Source: Cryobacterium roopkundense
GTDB lineage: Bacteria; Actinomycetota; Actinomycetes; Actinomycetales; Microbacteriaceae
NCBI RefSeq assembly: GCF_014200405.1
Contig: NZ_JACHBQ010000001.1
Span: 3,472,001-3,536,000 of the forward strand
Length of the DNA stretch: 64,000 nucleotides
Direction: 5' to 3'
Position numbers and translations under genes: made by a program. The notes beneath the pieces are model-generated. The model was not told where the DNA came from. It saw only the letters and a program-made list of their open reading frames with translations, and did not search any database. Every line of letters begins with the position of its first letter. Position 1 is the first letter of the stretch. Below, in pieces: positions 28,413-38,300 of this stretch.

Positions 28413-31400
28413 CTAGAGCCCGAGCCACTGACTTGCGTGGTGAATTCCAATTCCGAGTGCAGCCTCAACGAGCTCCCGCAGCACCACCGGGTCCGCCCCA
28501 GCGTCCTTCAACCTTCCGACCAGTGCTCCAAGTTCGTGGACAACGTGCCAGCCTGGATCTGAGGTCACAATCGTTCGCCGCTGGACGACGCCTGCAATTA
28601 GGTCTGCATTTGCCCTAATGAACTCCTCGGGCAGATCATCGAAGTTGGTCTTTGATCCGAGCGGGCCAGGAATGGCATCGGTTAAGGTCAAGGCGTCCGC
28701 GGCGGCAGGACCGCATCTGAGAGCCAGATCCCCCCACGCCGTCTTTTCGGAGCTGGACAGAGATCCTGGTACGAGTTGTGTTCGCCCTCGGAGGATCTCA
28801 CGTAACCAGGCGTTCCACACCCGCATGCTTTCGGCCGAATCCAGCTCAGAAAGTGCATAGGCGAGAGCCTCAAAGAAGCTTGCGAGGCCAGCGACTTCTC
28901 CGGCGGCTAGGAAGTCGATGAGCGCAGGTTTGTCGACAGAGGTTGCTGAAGACTGCGTGGCGATCGCTGCGAGAAGTTGCCAATACTGCTCTTCCACGCG
29001 GCTGTCAATCGCGCCGTGAGCGAGGGTGCTGGCATTAAGCAGCAGCTCCCAGAATCCGTCATCGAGCATACGGTCGTCGAGTCGAGGATGATAGAGAAAG
29101 CTCGTCCAAGCTTGATTCGCATGTGCCGCGTTTACGCTGTCGAAACCGGGGAAGACTTCTTGTTTCGTGTACTCCGGATCTGCTGCATAGAGAAAATACA
29201 CCTCTCCGGCGATCATTGCGAGGGGGCCCTCACCTGCCGCAGACGTTGTCCCGAGCATGGTGGACAGTGCTTCGCGCTCATTATCTGAGAGGCAGCTCCA
29301 ATCGTCCCTCGACACGCGCCACCTGAGCCGTATCCGGTTTACCCAATATTGCGCAATTAGGCCTGGCCACGTATTCAGCCCTATGGATGTCCAGTCGTCA
29401 GTATCTGGCTGTTCGAACGCATCAACATTCTGGTCCCAGACAAGTCTGCAAAGTCGGTCCAGCCGATCTAGTTCGTACGGAGGGCGCGAGTCGATTTTCT
29501 GGTCTACAGCCCCCAGCGCGAACTCGGCGATAGCCCGAGCGAGGTCGCTGTTGTCGCTGAGGCGTTCGACGCTACCTGTAGCCGTTGCAAGTTGAGTGTC
29601 ACTGAGCGTGCCGCTCGCCCACCCACGCAGGACTGCGGACGCGATGTCGGTCGCACGGTCGCCGGCCGGCACTCCAAGCAGATCCGCGCCAAGATCCGGA
29701 TGCTTCTCAACTACCAAACGAACCAACGACAAGGCATCGTCCCAGTCTGGCTGGCCGAATTCCCGCTCACTGTAGTCGCGATCAAGCAATGCGCTCATTG
29801 CGGCCGTCGCTCCCGAAGCCCTGATCAGGTTAACGAAGTCGTCCACTTCGAAGGGGAGGGTGCCACCCCAGACACCTGAGGTCATGAAACGATCAAGGTC
29901 TGGGTGTGGCCGGATGCCCATGTCCGGTTCCTCCACCAGGATCGCCTCGAGAGCCACCTGAAGTTCAGGCCAGTCAGTGACGGAACGCGTCAACCATTCA
30001 AGAATGTCGAAAATGCCACGTCGTCGAAATCTCTCAGCATTTGGCAAGTCGACAGGCGGCGCGCCTTCGAGGACGCGATTGAGAATTTGCTCGCGGTGTT
30101 TGCTGTCCAGTCCGGGGCTGGCCTTGGCGAGAAATCTAAAAATTTCGTGTTTGGCTTGGCGGTCGAAAAGCGAGACGGCGGACAACAGTATGTCCGCCTT
30201 GTCGTTGCTCTCCGTTTGCGCGTCTTCTGTCAGCGCATGAACCGCGAGCCGCCGGAAAATCGGGAAGGGATCCCTTAGCCAACGATTCACGATAGAGGTG
30301 TCGGAGGTTCCGAGCAGCACACTCACATCACGGAGGCCATCGATTAGCGCGCTTTCGAAATCGCGCCCATCGTCTTGCGTGTGAGGCTCTATTGCTGATC
30401 GGCGGAAGGACCAGCTGTCCCAAGTGGAATCGGGTTTGAAACATTCCAGAAGGTCATAACCGTCTCGGAGCGCCTGTTCCAACACCTGCAGAACATTCAC
30501 CGCGCCTGCTTCGAAGTCGGTGCGTGCAGCATCCAGCATCACCTTGACATCGCTTTCATTACCGGACCAGGCAATTTTGGCATCAATGATGGGCGGCGCG
30601 TCGGCGTCGGGCGATGCGAGCCATGAACGGGCTTCGGCGAGCACGAGCCGCGGAAGAACCGCTCGGCGCAAGAACGGCATTACTGATGCACTGCCCAACG
30701 GCGCCGCCTGGGCAATCATCCAGCTCTGCTCGGGCTCGATTGCATCCGTCCGCAACGCCGCCGAAAATATCGTCGCAACCCGGACAGAGAGAGCTGGGTT
30801 GGATTGCCGGAGGTCGTACGTGCCATAGGACAGTGCCTGCATGAGGACCTGGTTTGCTACTGGCCCCAAACGAGCAATCGTCCCAAGCGCAAGCTCGACG
30901 GAAGATTCGTTGAGAAGGTAGTTCCCAGCGAACCAGTTTGCGAGCTGCCTCGACGAATCCGAAGTGAGGCTGCCAGCGGCGAACAGGTCAGAGAATGAAC
31001 GCTGTTGCTCAGCCCAGGAAAGCCAGTCCCGACCTGTAGCTTCATCAGCGAACGCTCGCACGCCCACCGGCGTAGTGATCGCACTACGCAGGTAGTCCTC
31101 ATCGACAGGAGTCTTCGGCAGACCACCACCGACGATAGATTTCACCCGCGACCGGTGATCGAGATGTCCCATTGCCAGCCGGTCGGACCATGCGTCCAGG
31201 ACCTGCGGCAGAGCCTCATGGTCGTTATCAGCTGGATACTGAACCGGCGTGATGTGAAGATCTATCCACTTGTGGTGTTCTCCGATGTCGGTCAGTACAA
31301 AGCGCTTTGTGGTCGGGGGCAGGCCGCGAGCGATGTACTTCATCACAGTGTCGTCGTGTGAGTATCCGATGAACAACACCACACGATTCAGGAAAAGTTC

Positions 31401-31955
31401 CTGCACAAACCTCCGCGCCCATCCATCAGTCAGGTAAGCGCGCCCAAAGTCACCATCAGTGAGCACCAGCTCATTTGCGGGTCGTAGAACGGTCCCGTGA
31501 AGGTGCACGATTCCGGAGAATTCACGGGCGAGCGGAACGGCTGGCCCGTTGAAACGATCGCCCAGGTCGATTCCTGCCGCGGTAGCGGCATACGTAAGAT
31601 GCTCGTCGAAATTGGTGGTGACGAGCCGGGTCGACGCTGTATTGCTGACGAGTCGGACGATCGCGGTATGGGTCTTGTTGTGCAAAGACGCGGGTGATCC
31701 AAGAATTCCTTTCGCCTGCTCTCGGGCAATCGGGGCGCGATCGATGAGCCTACCGAGGTAGGCATCAGCCGACATTGTCTCTTCGCTGAATGTCTCCCCG
31801 TGAAGCTCTGCAACTTGGGAAGCGAGCCCGTTGAACAAAGGCAGGTTGGAGGGGGCGTTTCGTGAGACACCGGCGCCCACGAACAGCACGAGAGAACCGT
31901 CTAGAGAAGAGGCCACTAGTTCCTCGGGAACGTCGACGTCCGCAGTAAATCTCAT
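28413..31955 (-). CDS. Large SIR2-domain defence protein (DUF4020-like)
   Basis: 1180 residues. The N-terminal 270 residues form a SIR2-like Rossmann fold: VLFVGAGVSRNAP (27-34), LVTTNFDEHL (111-120), IVHLHGTV with the catalytic His (about 153) and LFIGYSHDD (194-202). The remaining 900 residues are helical repeats (for example WLRDPFPIFRRLAVHALTED) and resemble the DUF4020-type tails of SIR2 anti-phage proteins. By analogy with defence-associated sirtuins, the enzyme would deplete NAD+ after sensing phage through the C-terminal part. It is a stand-alone gene. Codon use is less GC-biased than in the core. Confidence 0.88.
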   Translation of the reverse strand: MRFTADVDVPEELVASSLDGSLVLFVGAGVSRNAPSNLPLFNGLASQVAELHGETFSEETMSADAYLGRLIDRAPIAREQAKGILGSPASLHNKTHTAIVRLVSNTASTRLVTTNFDEHLTYAATAAGIDLGDRFNGPAVPLAREFSGIVHLHGTVLRPANELVLTDGDFGRAYLTDGWARRFVQELFLNRVVLFIGYSHDDTVMKYIARGLPPTTKRFVLTDIGEHHKWIDLHITPVQYPADNDHEALPQVLDAWSDRLAMGHLDHRSRVKSIVGGGLPKTPVDEDYLRSAITTPVGVRAFADEATGRDWLSWAEQQRSFSDLFAAGSLTSDSSRQLANWFAGNYLLNESSVELALGTIARLGPVANQVLMQALSYGTYDLRQSNPALSVRVATIFSAALRTDAIEPEQSWMIAQAAPLGSASVMPFLRRAVLPRLVLAEARSWLASPDADAPPIIDAKIAWSGNESDVKVMLDAARTDFEAGAVNVLQVLEQALRDGYDLLECFKPDSTWDSWSFRRSAIEPHTQDDGRDFESALIDGLRDVSVLLGTSDTSIVNRWLRDPFPIFRRLAVHALTEDAQTESNDKADILLSAVSLFDRQAKHEIFRFLAKASPGLDSKHREQILNRVLEGAPPVDLPNAERFRRRGIFDILEWLTRSVTDWPELQVALEAILVEEPDMGIRPHPDLDRFMTSGVWGGTLPFEVDDFVNLIRASGATAAMSALLDRDYSEREFGQPDWDDALSLVRLVVEKHPDLGADLLGVPAGDRATDIASAVLRGWASGTLSDTQLATATGSVERLSDNSDLARAIAEFALGAVDQKIDSRPPYELDRLDRLCRLVWDQNVDAFEQPDTDDWTSIGLNTWPGLIAQYWVNRIRLRWRVSRDDWSCLSDNEREALSTMLGTTSAAGEGPLAMIAGEVYFLYAADPEYTKQEVFPGFDSVNAAHANQAWTSFLYHPRLDDRMLDDGFWELLLNASTLAHGAIDSRVEEQYWQLLAAIATQSSATSVDKPALIDFLAAGEVAGLASFFEALAYALSELDSAESMRVWNAWLREILRGRTQLVPGSLSSSEKTAWGDLALRCGPAAADALTLTDAIPGPLGSKTNFDDLPEEFIRANADLIAGVVQRRTIVTSDPGWHVVHELGALVGRLKDAGADPVVLRELVEAALGIGIHHASQWLGL

Positions 31956-32075
31956 GTGCTCATAATCACACCATTCCGCTTGGGAAATTTGACAGGGTTA
32001 GCGGAGTGGCCGTACGGATGGGGAATACGGTTGCCGATGGTCGCGACACACTAGCGGCCACCTAGGTGTCGCACA

Positions 32076-32299
32076 ATGGGCCATCGAGGACGCTTCGGCG
32101 GAGGCAAATCACGCGCCCATTCGATCCCCAACGACGTCCAGATCACTGTCTGGGACCCGGCTGGCACCGGACGTGTGCCGAGTACGGACGTGGCTTCGTG
32201 CCTGAGGCGATGGCGACCGTAGAAGGAATGAAGATCGCGTTTGTCTGCGCCAAGCACGGCGTTCACAGCCTCGTGGACCCGTTCGAGGACGCGCGTTAG
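32076..32299 (+). pseudogene. Small protein, probably frameshifted
   Basis: ATG 32076 opens MGHRGRFGGGKSRAHSIPND followed by VQITVWDPA. The later part of the same stretch, in another frame, reads WHRTCAEYGRGFVPEAMATV, then KIAFVCAKHGVHSLVDPFED and stops at 32297-32299. Each half looks protein-like and neither is complete alone, so a one-base indel around 32163 is suspected. The Cys and Cys-Lys-His pattern could bind zinc. Family unknown. Confidence 0.35.
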
Positions 32300-32315
32300 T
32301 GGGAGACTACGAGCC

Positions 32316-32849
32316 ATGACTGACTATTCCCCGGGACAGACGCCCACGTTCTGGGACCCCAACCCCAGTGCGATGACATACAGATTCTTGCTGGGATGCA
32401 CGACTCATGCTTCGCTGACCGATCCCCCGCTCGTCGCCATCGGGATGAACCCCTCCCGTGCCGACGAGCACGCTTCGGACAAGACGGTCAATCGGATCAT
32501 CGAAGCGAGCGTTGATCACGGCTTCCCGGGGTGGATCATGCTCAACCTGTATCCGGAGCGAGAGACGTCACCGGGGGATCTCTCAGACTTCGACCCCGCA
32601 CTTTCGGCAGCGAACTGCGCTGCAATCGAACGGGTCATCGTCGCTTACAGAGTCTCCGAAGTCCTCGGCGCCTGGGGGAATCCCAACTCGACGATACGTC
32701 TCGCTAAGGCCGACGTACTCGCAACGCTGACACGGCTCGGAGTGCGGGTCTTCTACCTCGACGACCTCACTGCCGCAAATGAACCACGGCATCCGACTCC
32801 ACGTACAGGCCGGCTACCCATGGCAGGACCGAAGCGCTATCTGACCTGA
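32316..32849 (+). CDS. DUF1643 protein
   Basis: 177 residues from ATG 32316. Matches DUF1643 by its opening FWDPNPSAMTYRFLLGC, the IGMNPSRADEHASDKTVNRI block and GWIMLNLYPERETSP. The family is common in phages, plasmids and defence regions and has been compared with nucleotide- or DNA-modifying enzymes, but its activity is not settled. It precedes the putative small RNA and the Abi gene on the same strand by about 120 bases. Confidence 0.82.
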   Translation: MTDYSPGQTPTFWDPNPSAMTYRFLLGCTTHASLTDPPLVAIGMNPSRADEHASDKTVNRIIEASVDHGFPGWIMLNLYPERETSPGDLSDFDPALSAANCAAIERVIVAYRVSEVLGAWGNPNSTIRLAKADVLATLTRLGVRVFYLDDLTAANEPRHPTPRTGRLPMAGPKRYLT

Positions 32850-32863
32850 TGGAGGTCGTCATC

Positions 32864-32891
32864 TTGGCGCGTCGTTGATCTGTGTTATGGT
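32864..32891 (+). promoter_or_regulatory. Sigma70-type promoter before the putative small RNA
   Basis: TTGGCG (32864-32869) and TATGGT (32886-32891) separated by 16 bases. Transcription would start near 32898, just before the hairpin described next, and well before the Abi start codon. Confidence 0.45.
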
Positions 32892-32897
32892 CAAATC

Positions 32898-32947
32898 ACT
32901 ACATCCCCCACGCCTCTCCTTGGAAGCGCACTTGGGGGATTTTCTTT
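32898..32947 (+). ncRNA. Candidate small structured RNA upstream of the Abi gene
   Basis: A roughly 50-nt transcript is predicted from the promoter to a terminator formed by ATCCCCCA (32903-32910) and TGGGGGAT (32933-32940), perfect 8-bp arms followed by TTTCTTT. The 22-base loop contains CCTTGG and its neighbourhood could pair further. AbiF/Abi_2 HEPN genes are often preceded by a conserved RNA (abiF RNA motif), proposed as the RNA antitoxin. Position, size and the 21-base distance to the Abi start fit. Alternatively it is just the terminator of the DUF1643 gene or an attenuator. Confidence 0.45.
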
Positions 32948-33367
32948 GCCCGGACATAAGGAGCACTGATGCGTCGACCGCCTCGAGAGCCGCGGCCGCG
33001 CGGCACTCTTCACTACGACAAATCAGCTCTGGGCCTCGACGAATTAGTCGATCGGCTGTCCGAACGCGGCCTGCTGATTCCAGATCCGGACCGGGCCTCA
33101 CGATATCTGCGGCACATTGGCTACTTCCGTCTCTCGCCTTACACGATCCCATTTCAGCAGGGACAGCCAGATCATCTGTTCCGCGACGGAGCGGCATTCG
33201 ATGACGTACTGGATCTTTACATCTTTGACCGCGCACTGCGGCTTCTCGTCATGGACGCATTAGAGCGTGTCGAGGTCGCAGTTCGCGCGGCGCTCACCGA
33301 TCATATGGCGACGACGTACACAGATCCGCACTGGTACGTCGACCCGTCCCACTTCCGTGATCTCAGA

Positions 33368-33475
33368 AGGCATGTCCCCTTTACGATTTCAGTGAGATAG
33401 CGATTGCTCCATTGCAGACGGTCATGCGCCACTTAGATATGGGCATCTCACTGAAATCGTAAGGGGGAGGCATGT
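33368..33475. repeat. 8-bp target duplication AGGCATGT flanking the MITE
   Basis: AGGCATGT occurs at 33368-33375 and again at 33468-33475, directly at the two tips of the 92-base element. An 8-base duplication suggests mobilisation by an ISL3-, IS256- or IS6-type transposase (family knowledge, not proof). Confidence 0.85.
33376..33467. mobile_element. 92-bp MITE inserted in the Abi gene
   Basis: Terminal inverted repeats of 23 bases: left CCCCTTTACGATTTCAGTGA plus GAT, right (read inward) CCCCCTTACGATTTCAGTGA plus GAT, one mismatch. The inside is 46 bases without coding capacity. No transposase with these ends is in the window, so it is non-autonomous. Confidence 0.88.
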
Positions 33476-34162
33476 ACGACTTCTGGACATGGTTCGTGAG
33501 ACTTCCGAGAAGAGGCTTTCTAGCACCGCCGAGCGGGTAGGAGTGTCCCTTGATTTTGAAGATGACGAGCTCCTTCTAGACGATCGCGCGGTGGTCCACC
33601 GCTCCGCGCTTGAACACTATTTACTGACCTACGGCACCCCTGAACTGCCGCCCTCGTGGCTCATGGTTAAGGCGCTTACTATCGGTCAGCTCAACGGCGC
33701 GATCGACAACTTGCGGCTGCGTTCGGACAAGAGCGCGATAGCAGCCCGCATCGGCCTGACCGAGCCGGTGCTCCTGTCATGGATGCGAACGTATGTGCGC
33801 GTCCGAAATATTTGCGCACATCATGGTCGCCTATGGAACGTTGGAATCGGTGTCAACCCTGCGATCCCGAACTCAAGTTCGATCTCCTGGCTGAAGGATG
33901 ACCATGCCCTGCCTGCGCGCTCGGAAAAGCGCCTTTACCTGGTGCTGGTGTCTCTCCAAGCAGTCCTCGACGTAGTATCACCACGCAGCACCTGGGCACA
34001 GCGCCTGCATGACCTCGTGAGCGCGCGTCCAGCTATGAACCTGGCAAGTATGGGCATTCCCAAGACGTGGACGGACGATGAATTTTGGGCTCGACATCTC
34101 GCCAAATAGGAGAGTCGGTCGTAAGCCCACCTGCACTGCGCGAGATCCCCGCAACAGTCAAC

Positions 34163-35191
34163 TCACACCAGACGCCAGGTCTCGCAGTCAAGCAAGTGGA
34201 GCACGGCTTGCGGGTTGCCGACCAGCTGGACGAGTCCGCGCAACTTTGCGGGATACGCGCTGGGTTCCGTGTGAAAATTCGCTTCCTCGAAGGCTGCACT
34301 GATTCTGTCGCGCAGCTCCAACGGCAAATGTGTGGACGCGTCCGTTTCTATTCTCTGTGCTTCCACGGCGAGAGCTGAAGGCATACGTCGCAGACGTTCT
34401 ACGGCTGTCTTTGGAAACGGCGCGGGCCTCGAAGCCGCGTCAAGCAGCCGTTCAGTGCCCTCAACCACCCACGGGTCACTCAGAGGTACTTCTAGGGGTA
34501 TCCGGATCCGCTGGACCACGTGTAACGCATCGATCTCAACTGCAAGGGAGATGCTTGAGGGGTCCTCGTGTGTATTCACGTAGCGGAACGTGTTCACTCC
34601 CACACCGCACACGTCGGCCAAGTGAGCATCGCCCACGAAGTCAGTCGGTTCCTCTTGCACTCCGAACTCGATAACGCAGTCCGGGCTGAGCCGCACTCGG
34701 TAGAGGTAGAACTGTTCAGCTGATCCGTCTTGGTTTCGCATTCGCCTGAACATATTCTCTACCGCGGCCTCATATGTACCGATGTGGAGCGCCTTCGCCC
34801 TCTGCCGTTCTGCCCATCGTCCGAGACCCCCGCCCCCACTACCCAGCTGCTCCATGCGCTTCTTGGTTACGTCTGACAGCAATGCAGTTGGGTCGAAGTC
34901 CCTGTTCGGCCAATCGGCGTGGGTCGTCGAGTGATACCAGTATTGTTTGCGCACCAGCGAATCATCATGCGCTGCATCCTCTTGTGCGACCCAGAAGTTG
35001 GGGTGATCCTCGCTCTGGCAGTCGGTGCCGCAGCACGGGCAGCCGACGAGCGCCCGATCGAAGCGTTCCAGCCACTCGGCGTTGACGCTCCACTCAAGGC
35101 GACAGGACCCACACCGCATTCTGCGGGGTCTTGCAAAGTCGATTTCTCTCTCGATCACAGTTCGAGCATGACATGCGCCGCCTACGACCAA
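34163..35191 (-). CDS. Zinc-ribbon protein with possible ADP-ribosyltransferase-like fold
   Basis: 342 residues (ATG 35119, MRCGSCRLEW, is an alternative start). The N-terminus carries a zinc ribbon (MRCGSC ... GCPCCGTDC). A second domain follows with YWYHSTTHADW, ALHIGTYEAAVENMFRRM, FYLYRVRLS and TFRYVNTHEDPSSISLAV. The order H-S-T, then an H-x-G-T/Y block, then an acidic residue in the third block resembles ART/RES-type ADP-ribosyltransferases, but the match is weak. It is in the same direction as the large nuclease-LRV gene, 138 bases after it. Possible accessory or effector of that system. I do not recognise the family. Confidence 0.65.
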   Translation of the reverse strand: MVVGGACHARTVIEREIDFARPRRMRCGSCRLEWSVNAEWLERFDRALVGCPCCGTDCQSEDHPNFWVAQEDAAHDDSLVRKQYWYHSTTHADWPNRDFDPTALLSDVTKKRMEQLGSGGGGLGRWAERQRAKALHIGTYEAAVENMFRRMRNQDGSAEQFYLYRVRLSPDCVIEFGVQEEPTDFVGDAHLADVCGVGVNTFRYVNTHEDPSSISLAVEIDALHVVQRIRIPLEVPLSDPWVVEGTERLLDAASRPAPFPKTAVERLRRMPSALAVEAQRIETDASTHLPLELRDRISAAFEEANFHTEPSAYPAKLRGLVQLVGNPQAVLHLLDCETWRLV

Positions 35192-35329
35192 GATCCTGGG
35201 CCCAAGCTCTCGTCATCGATATTTCGTACACCCACGTGCGTTCAGCAGTCGTCGTCAGTTGCGCAACCCGCCGCTAACCGTGAGGGGCACGTTCGACGAT
35301 CGGGAGGCCTAAGGCGGAAGTGATCGCCT

Positions 35330-38300
35330 TTAAGTAGGAACGTCGGGGTCCGTGTCATACGCGACCGCGCGGAGTGCGGCCGGCACGCCGCCTGTTTCAC
35401 TAGCCAAGGCCGAACGAGTTGCCCGAGCTGCGGTCGCGATGTATCCCACGAGCGGGTCCTCGTCCTCGACGAGGGCGTCCATGACGCCAACCGGCGCGTC
35501 GGGGTTCATCGCGACCAGAAGGGCAAGGTCGATGCTCCTTCCCGCGAGTGCGGCCAGAACCTCGGGTGGCGTCACACCGTTGAATGCGACTGCTTGTCGC
35601 ACTTCCGCGTCCGTATCGTCGGCGAGAAGAGCGAGGGTCAACGCAGGCGTATTCGGGTTGGCAGCGACGGCGCGTCTCACCCGCGCGCTACCCCGCTCGC
35701 CACCGAGAAGGCAAAGGATGTCCGGGGGCGTGCGGCGGTCGAGGGCGACGTGCACCCTCACTTCGGCGCGCGTGCTTGCGGCCATTTCCTCGAGCTTTGC
35801 TCTGCTCGTGGGTGACACCGGGTGTGCTTGGTCCCAGGCGGCCGTGGCCTTCTCGCGGTACTCCGCGGTCGTCGCGGGATTTCTGAACGCAGCTGTCCGC
35901 ACGGCCCGGTCGTCATCGACGAGCAGGTCACCCAGCACAGAAGCATCAAGCCGCGGGCATTCCGCGGCTCGTGCCCGCACTGTGGGTTCGTCGTCGAACG
36001 CCAAGACAACTACCAGGGCTAGGTCTAGGCTCTCGTTGCCCGCCGCGGCCGCCCGCACCTGATGAACCGAATCGGCAGCCAGTGTTGAAAGCATCTCAGA
36101 TGGCGTCCGGGAATTCCCCGCGACGACGCTGCGCACGTACTCGTCGGCACTCCTGGCGAGACGCACCAGGGTCCGAGTGCCCGTGCGTTCGTGTTCGGCT
36201 GCGATTCGGCGGAGGTCTGGGTCACGAACGCGGCTCTTGGAGAGTCGCTCAAGTGAGTCTTCAAACAGTTCGTCCGTCAGCTCGAGGTCAGCACGTGTTG
36301 CGACGGTTCTGAGCACATCGAGCAACTCCTCGTCGGTGATGGTCTTGAGGAGGGTCTCGGCAGTGGGGGCCGCGAGTGCGACAGGCGCTCTCGGGTTTGC
36401 GACAACCGCTAGGCGGACAGACAGGTCCTGATCTTCAGCCAGGCCAACGAGCGTCTCGAAGGGCGTTGCCGCGTTTCCCGCCACTGCTACGCGCACTCGA
36501 GCATCTCGGTCGCGGGCGAGGAGCCTCGCGGCTGCAGAGGGGACTTTACTCGAGGCTGCGAGCCGTTCGCGAGGCTCGAAGGACTTCGTTGAACGCATCC
36601 GTGGCAAAAGAAGAGCGAGATCTTCTGCAGGCAGAGCGGAGTTCTCGATAAGACCCACGAGCACGTCGCCAGATTTCGTTCCCGCAAGGTCGCGGAGATG
36701 GGCAAGAGGCGTCGAGGGGTGAGATGCGACAAGCTCCAGGGTCTGCTTGTCGAACTCGCCAGGGGTGCGGCTGCGAACCCAGGACGGCGGGTTGTCCCCC
36801 TCCGTCCGGAACCGGATGCGCTCCTTCCGAGAGGCCGCAAGCTCACCGAGCAGACCACCGAAGAGATCGTCTGGAACGTCGACACTGCGCTGAAGCGCCG
36901 ACCAGCGAATCTCGGGATCGGCATCAGCGAGAAGCGCGGCCAGCGCTGAGGACTCCATGACGGGCAGGTCCACAGCGACTATCTGTCTCACCCAGTCCGG
37001 GCGGTCCCTACGGATGAGGTCCATCTTCACGATGTCGGGGATTCCCACCATTAGCGCGTCGGGAATAGCGGTCGACCGCTTCATTTGCCCTGCCCAGTAA
37101 TCACTGGCCATCGGGAGAGGAATGCGAGATCTAATGCCCGACGTGGCACCCCTCGTGAGAGCCAGGAACTGCCAAAGCCATCGCCTGTCGATCGCCCCGT
37201 CATCGCGGTCCTGCAAGATCCGTACGACGGCGCGCCCTGAACCGCGGGGCTGGACAAGGTCATCGCCGGTCACCGATTCGATGGGCAGGTGCTCCGGTGA
37301 GAAACTCATGATGACAGGTGCCGCCCCCAACGACTTGGGTTGAGCTTTGGGCGTCCGGGGATTGGCCGTCGCCACACGTCGGACGACGCTGCTTCGATCT
37401 TGGGCCAGCGCTGTCAGCACGTCCGTTGGCGCGCTTTCATTACCCGCTACGCCCTCGCGGACTGATGCGTATCTGTCCCGCGCTAGCTCCCGCATCGTCG
37501 CCTCGGGGAGCGTCGCGTTCCGCCCGATACGAAAGCGGATGCCCGAATCAACGTGCCTTGCCAATTCAATGAGCATGTATTGCGGTGTGTTCTTGTTATC
37601 CGCGAGGATCTGGATTCTGCGATGCTGCGTGACTGGGGCGTGGATACCCATCTGCTGACCGTCAGCTGCCTTGAGAAATCCCTGTCGCAGCGTGGGCAGC
37701 AGCTCATCAGGGTCTCCGCCGAGGAGTATCTCTAGCCCCCACGTCTTCGTCAGGCCCTGTCTGGGTAGCCAGACTCCGACAGTCCGGATGCGCAGGGAGT
37801 CGTCACAGTCGAGCATGACGTAGCCGAGGAGTTGACGGAGGAAGTCGCGCAGCTTCGGAACTGTGAGGTCCGCGTACGCCTTGCTGTCGATGAGTACGTC
37901 CCCGATGATCCAATCGGCATCCGCGCCACCGACGAGCATCGAACCCGTGAACACTGGGTTCGGCTCGAAACGCTCACCACTGGCTATCTGCATACGCCAT
38001 TGGTCTACCTGAGCGCCGTTTGACTCCATCATCGAGCGGAGATCTTCCAAGGAGGGCGTATCGAGGTTGTCCGCGAACTCCCGGCCGTCGGCGGCCAGAT
38101 CGCACGCTTTCCCGACCGACCCGTTGAGCACTTTTTTCATGTCGCGATGCATCTGTTCGCAGTGGGCGAGCAAAAGCGCCGCACGGTCCAGGTCGGCGTT
38201 GCTGGAGGGACTCTCGAGGATCTGCACGGCCACGTCGAACACCTCCGAGATGATCTTCGCCCGGTGGGAGCCGTTCTCGACTTCATCTTGGTGCATGTAC

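Larger units (their letters stand above)
32969..34109 (+). pseudogene. AbiF/Abi_2-family HEPN abortive-infection gene split by a MITE
   Basis: The first part (32969-33375) encodes MRRPPREPRPRGTLHYDKSA and the Abi_2 segment IGYFRLSPYTIPFQ plus ALRLLVMDALERVEVAVRAAL. The second (from 33476) encodes the rest, including YVRVRNICAHHGRLWN with an intact HEPN RxxxxH motif (RNICAH). Removing 33376-33467 and one 8-base repeat (100 bases) fuses both into one 346-residue frame, normal for Abi_2. In the present state, translation stops at about 33398. AbiF-type proteins are RNA-targeting toxins that kill or stall infected cells. Confidence 0.88.

Noticed and set aside
33489..34109. Second half of the Abi gene as an independent gene
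   Set aside because: Removing the MITE joins it in frame to the first half, so it is the 3' part of one gene.
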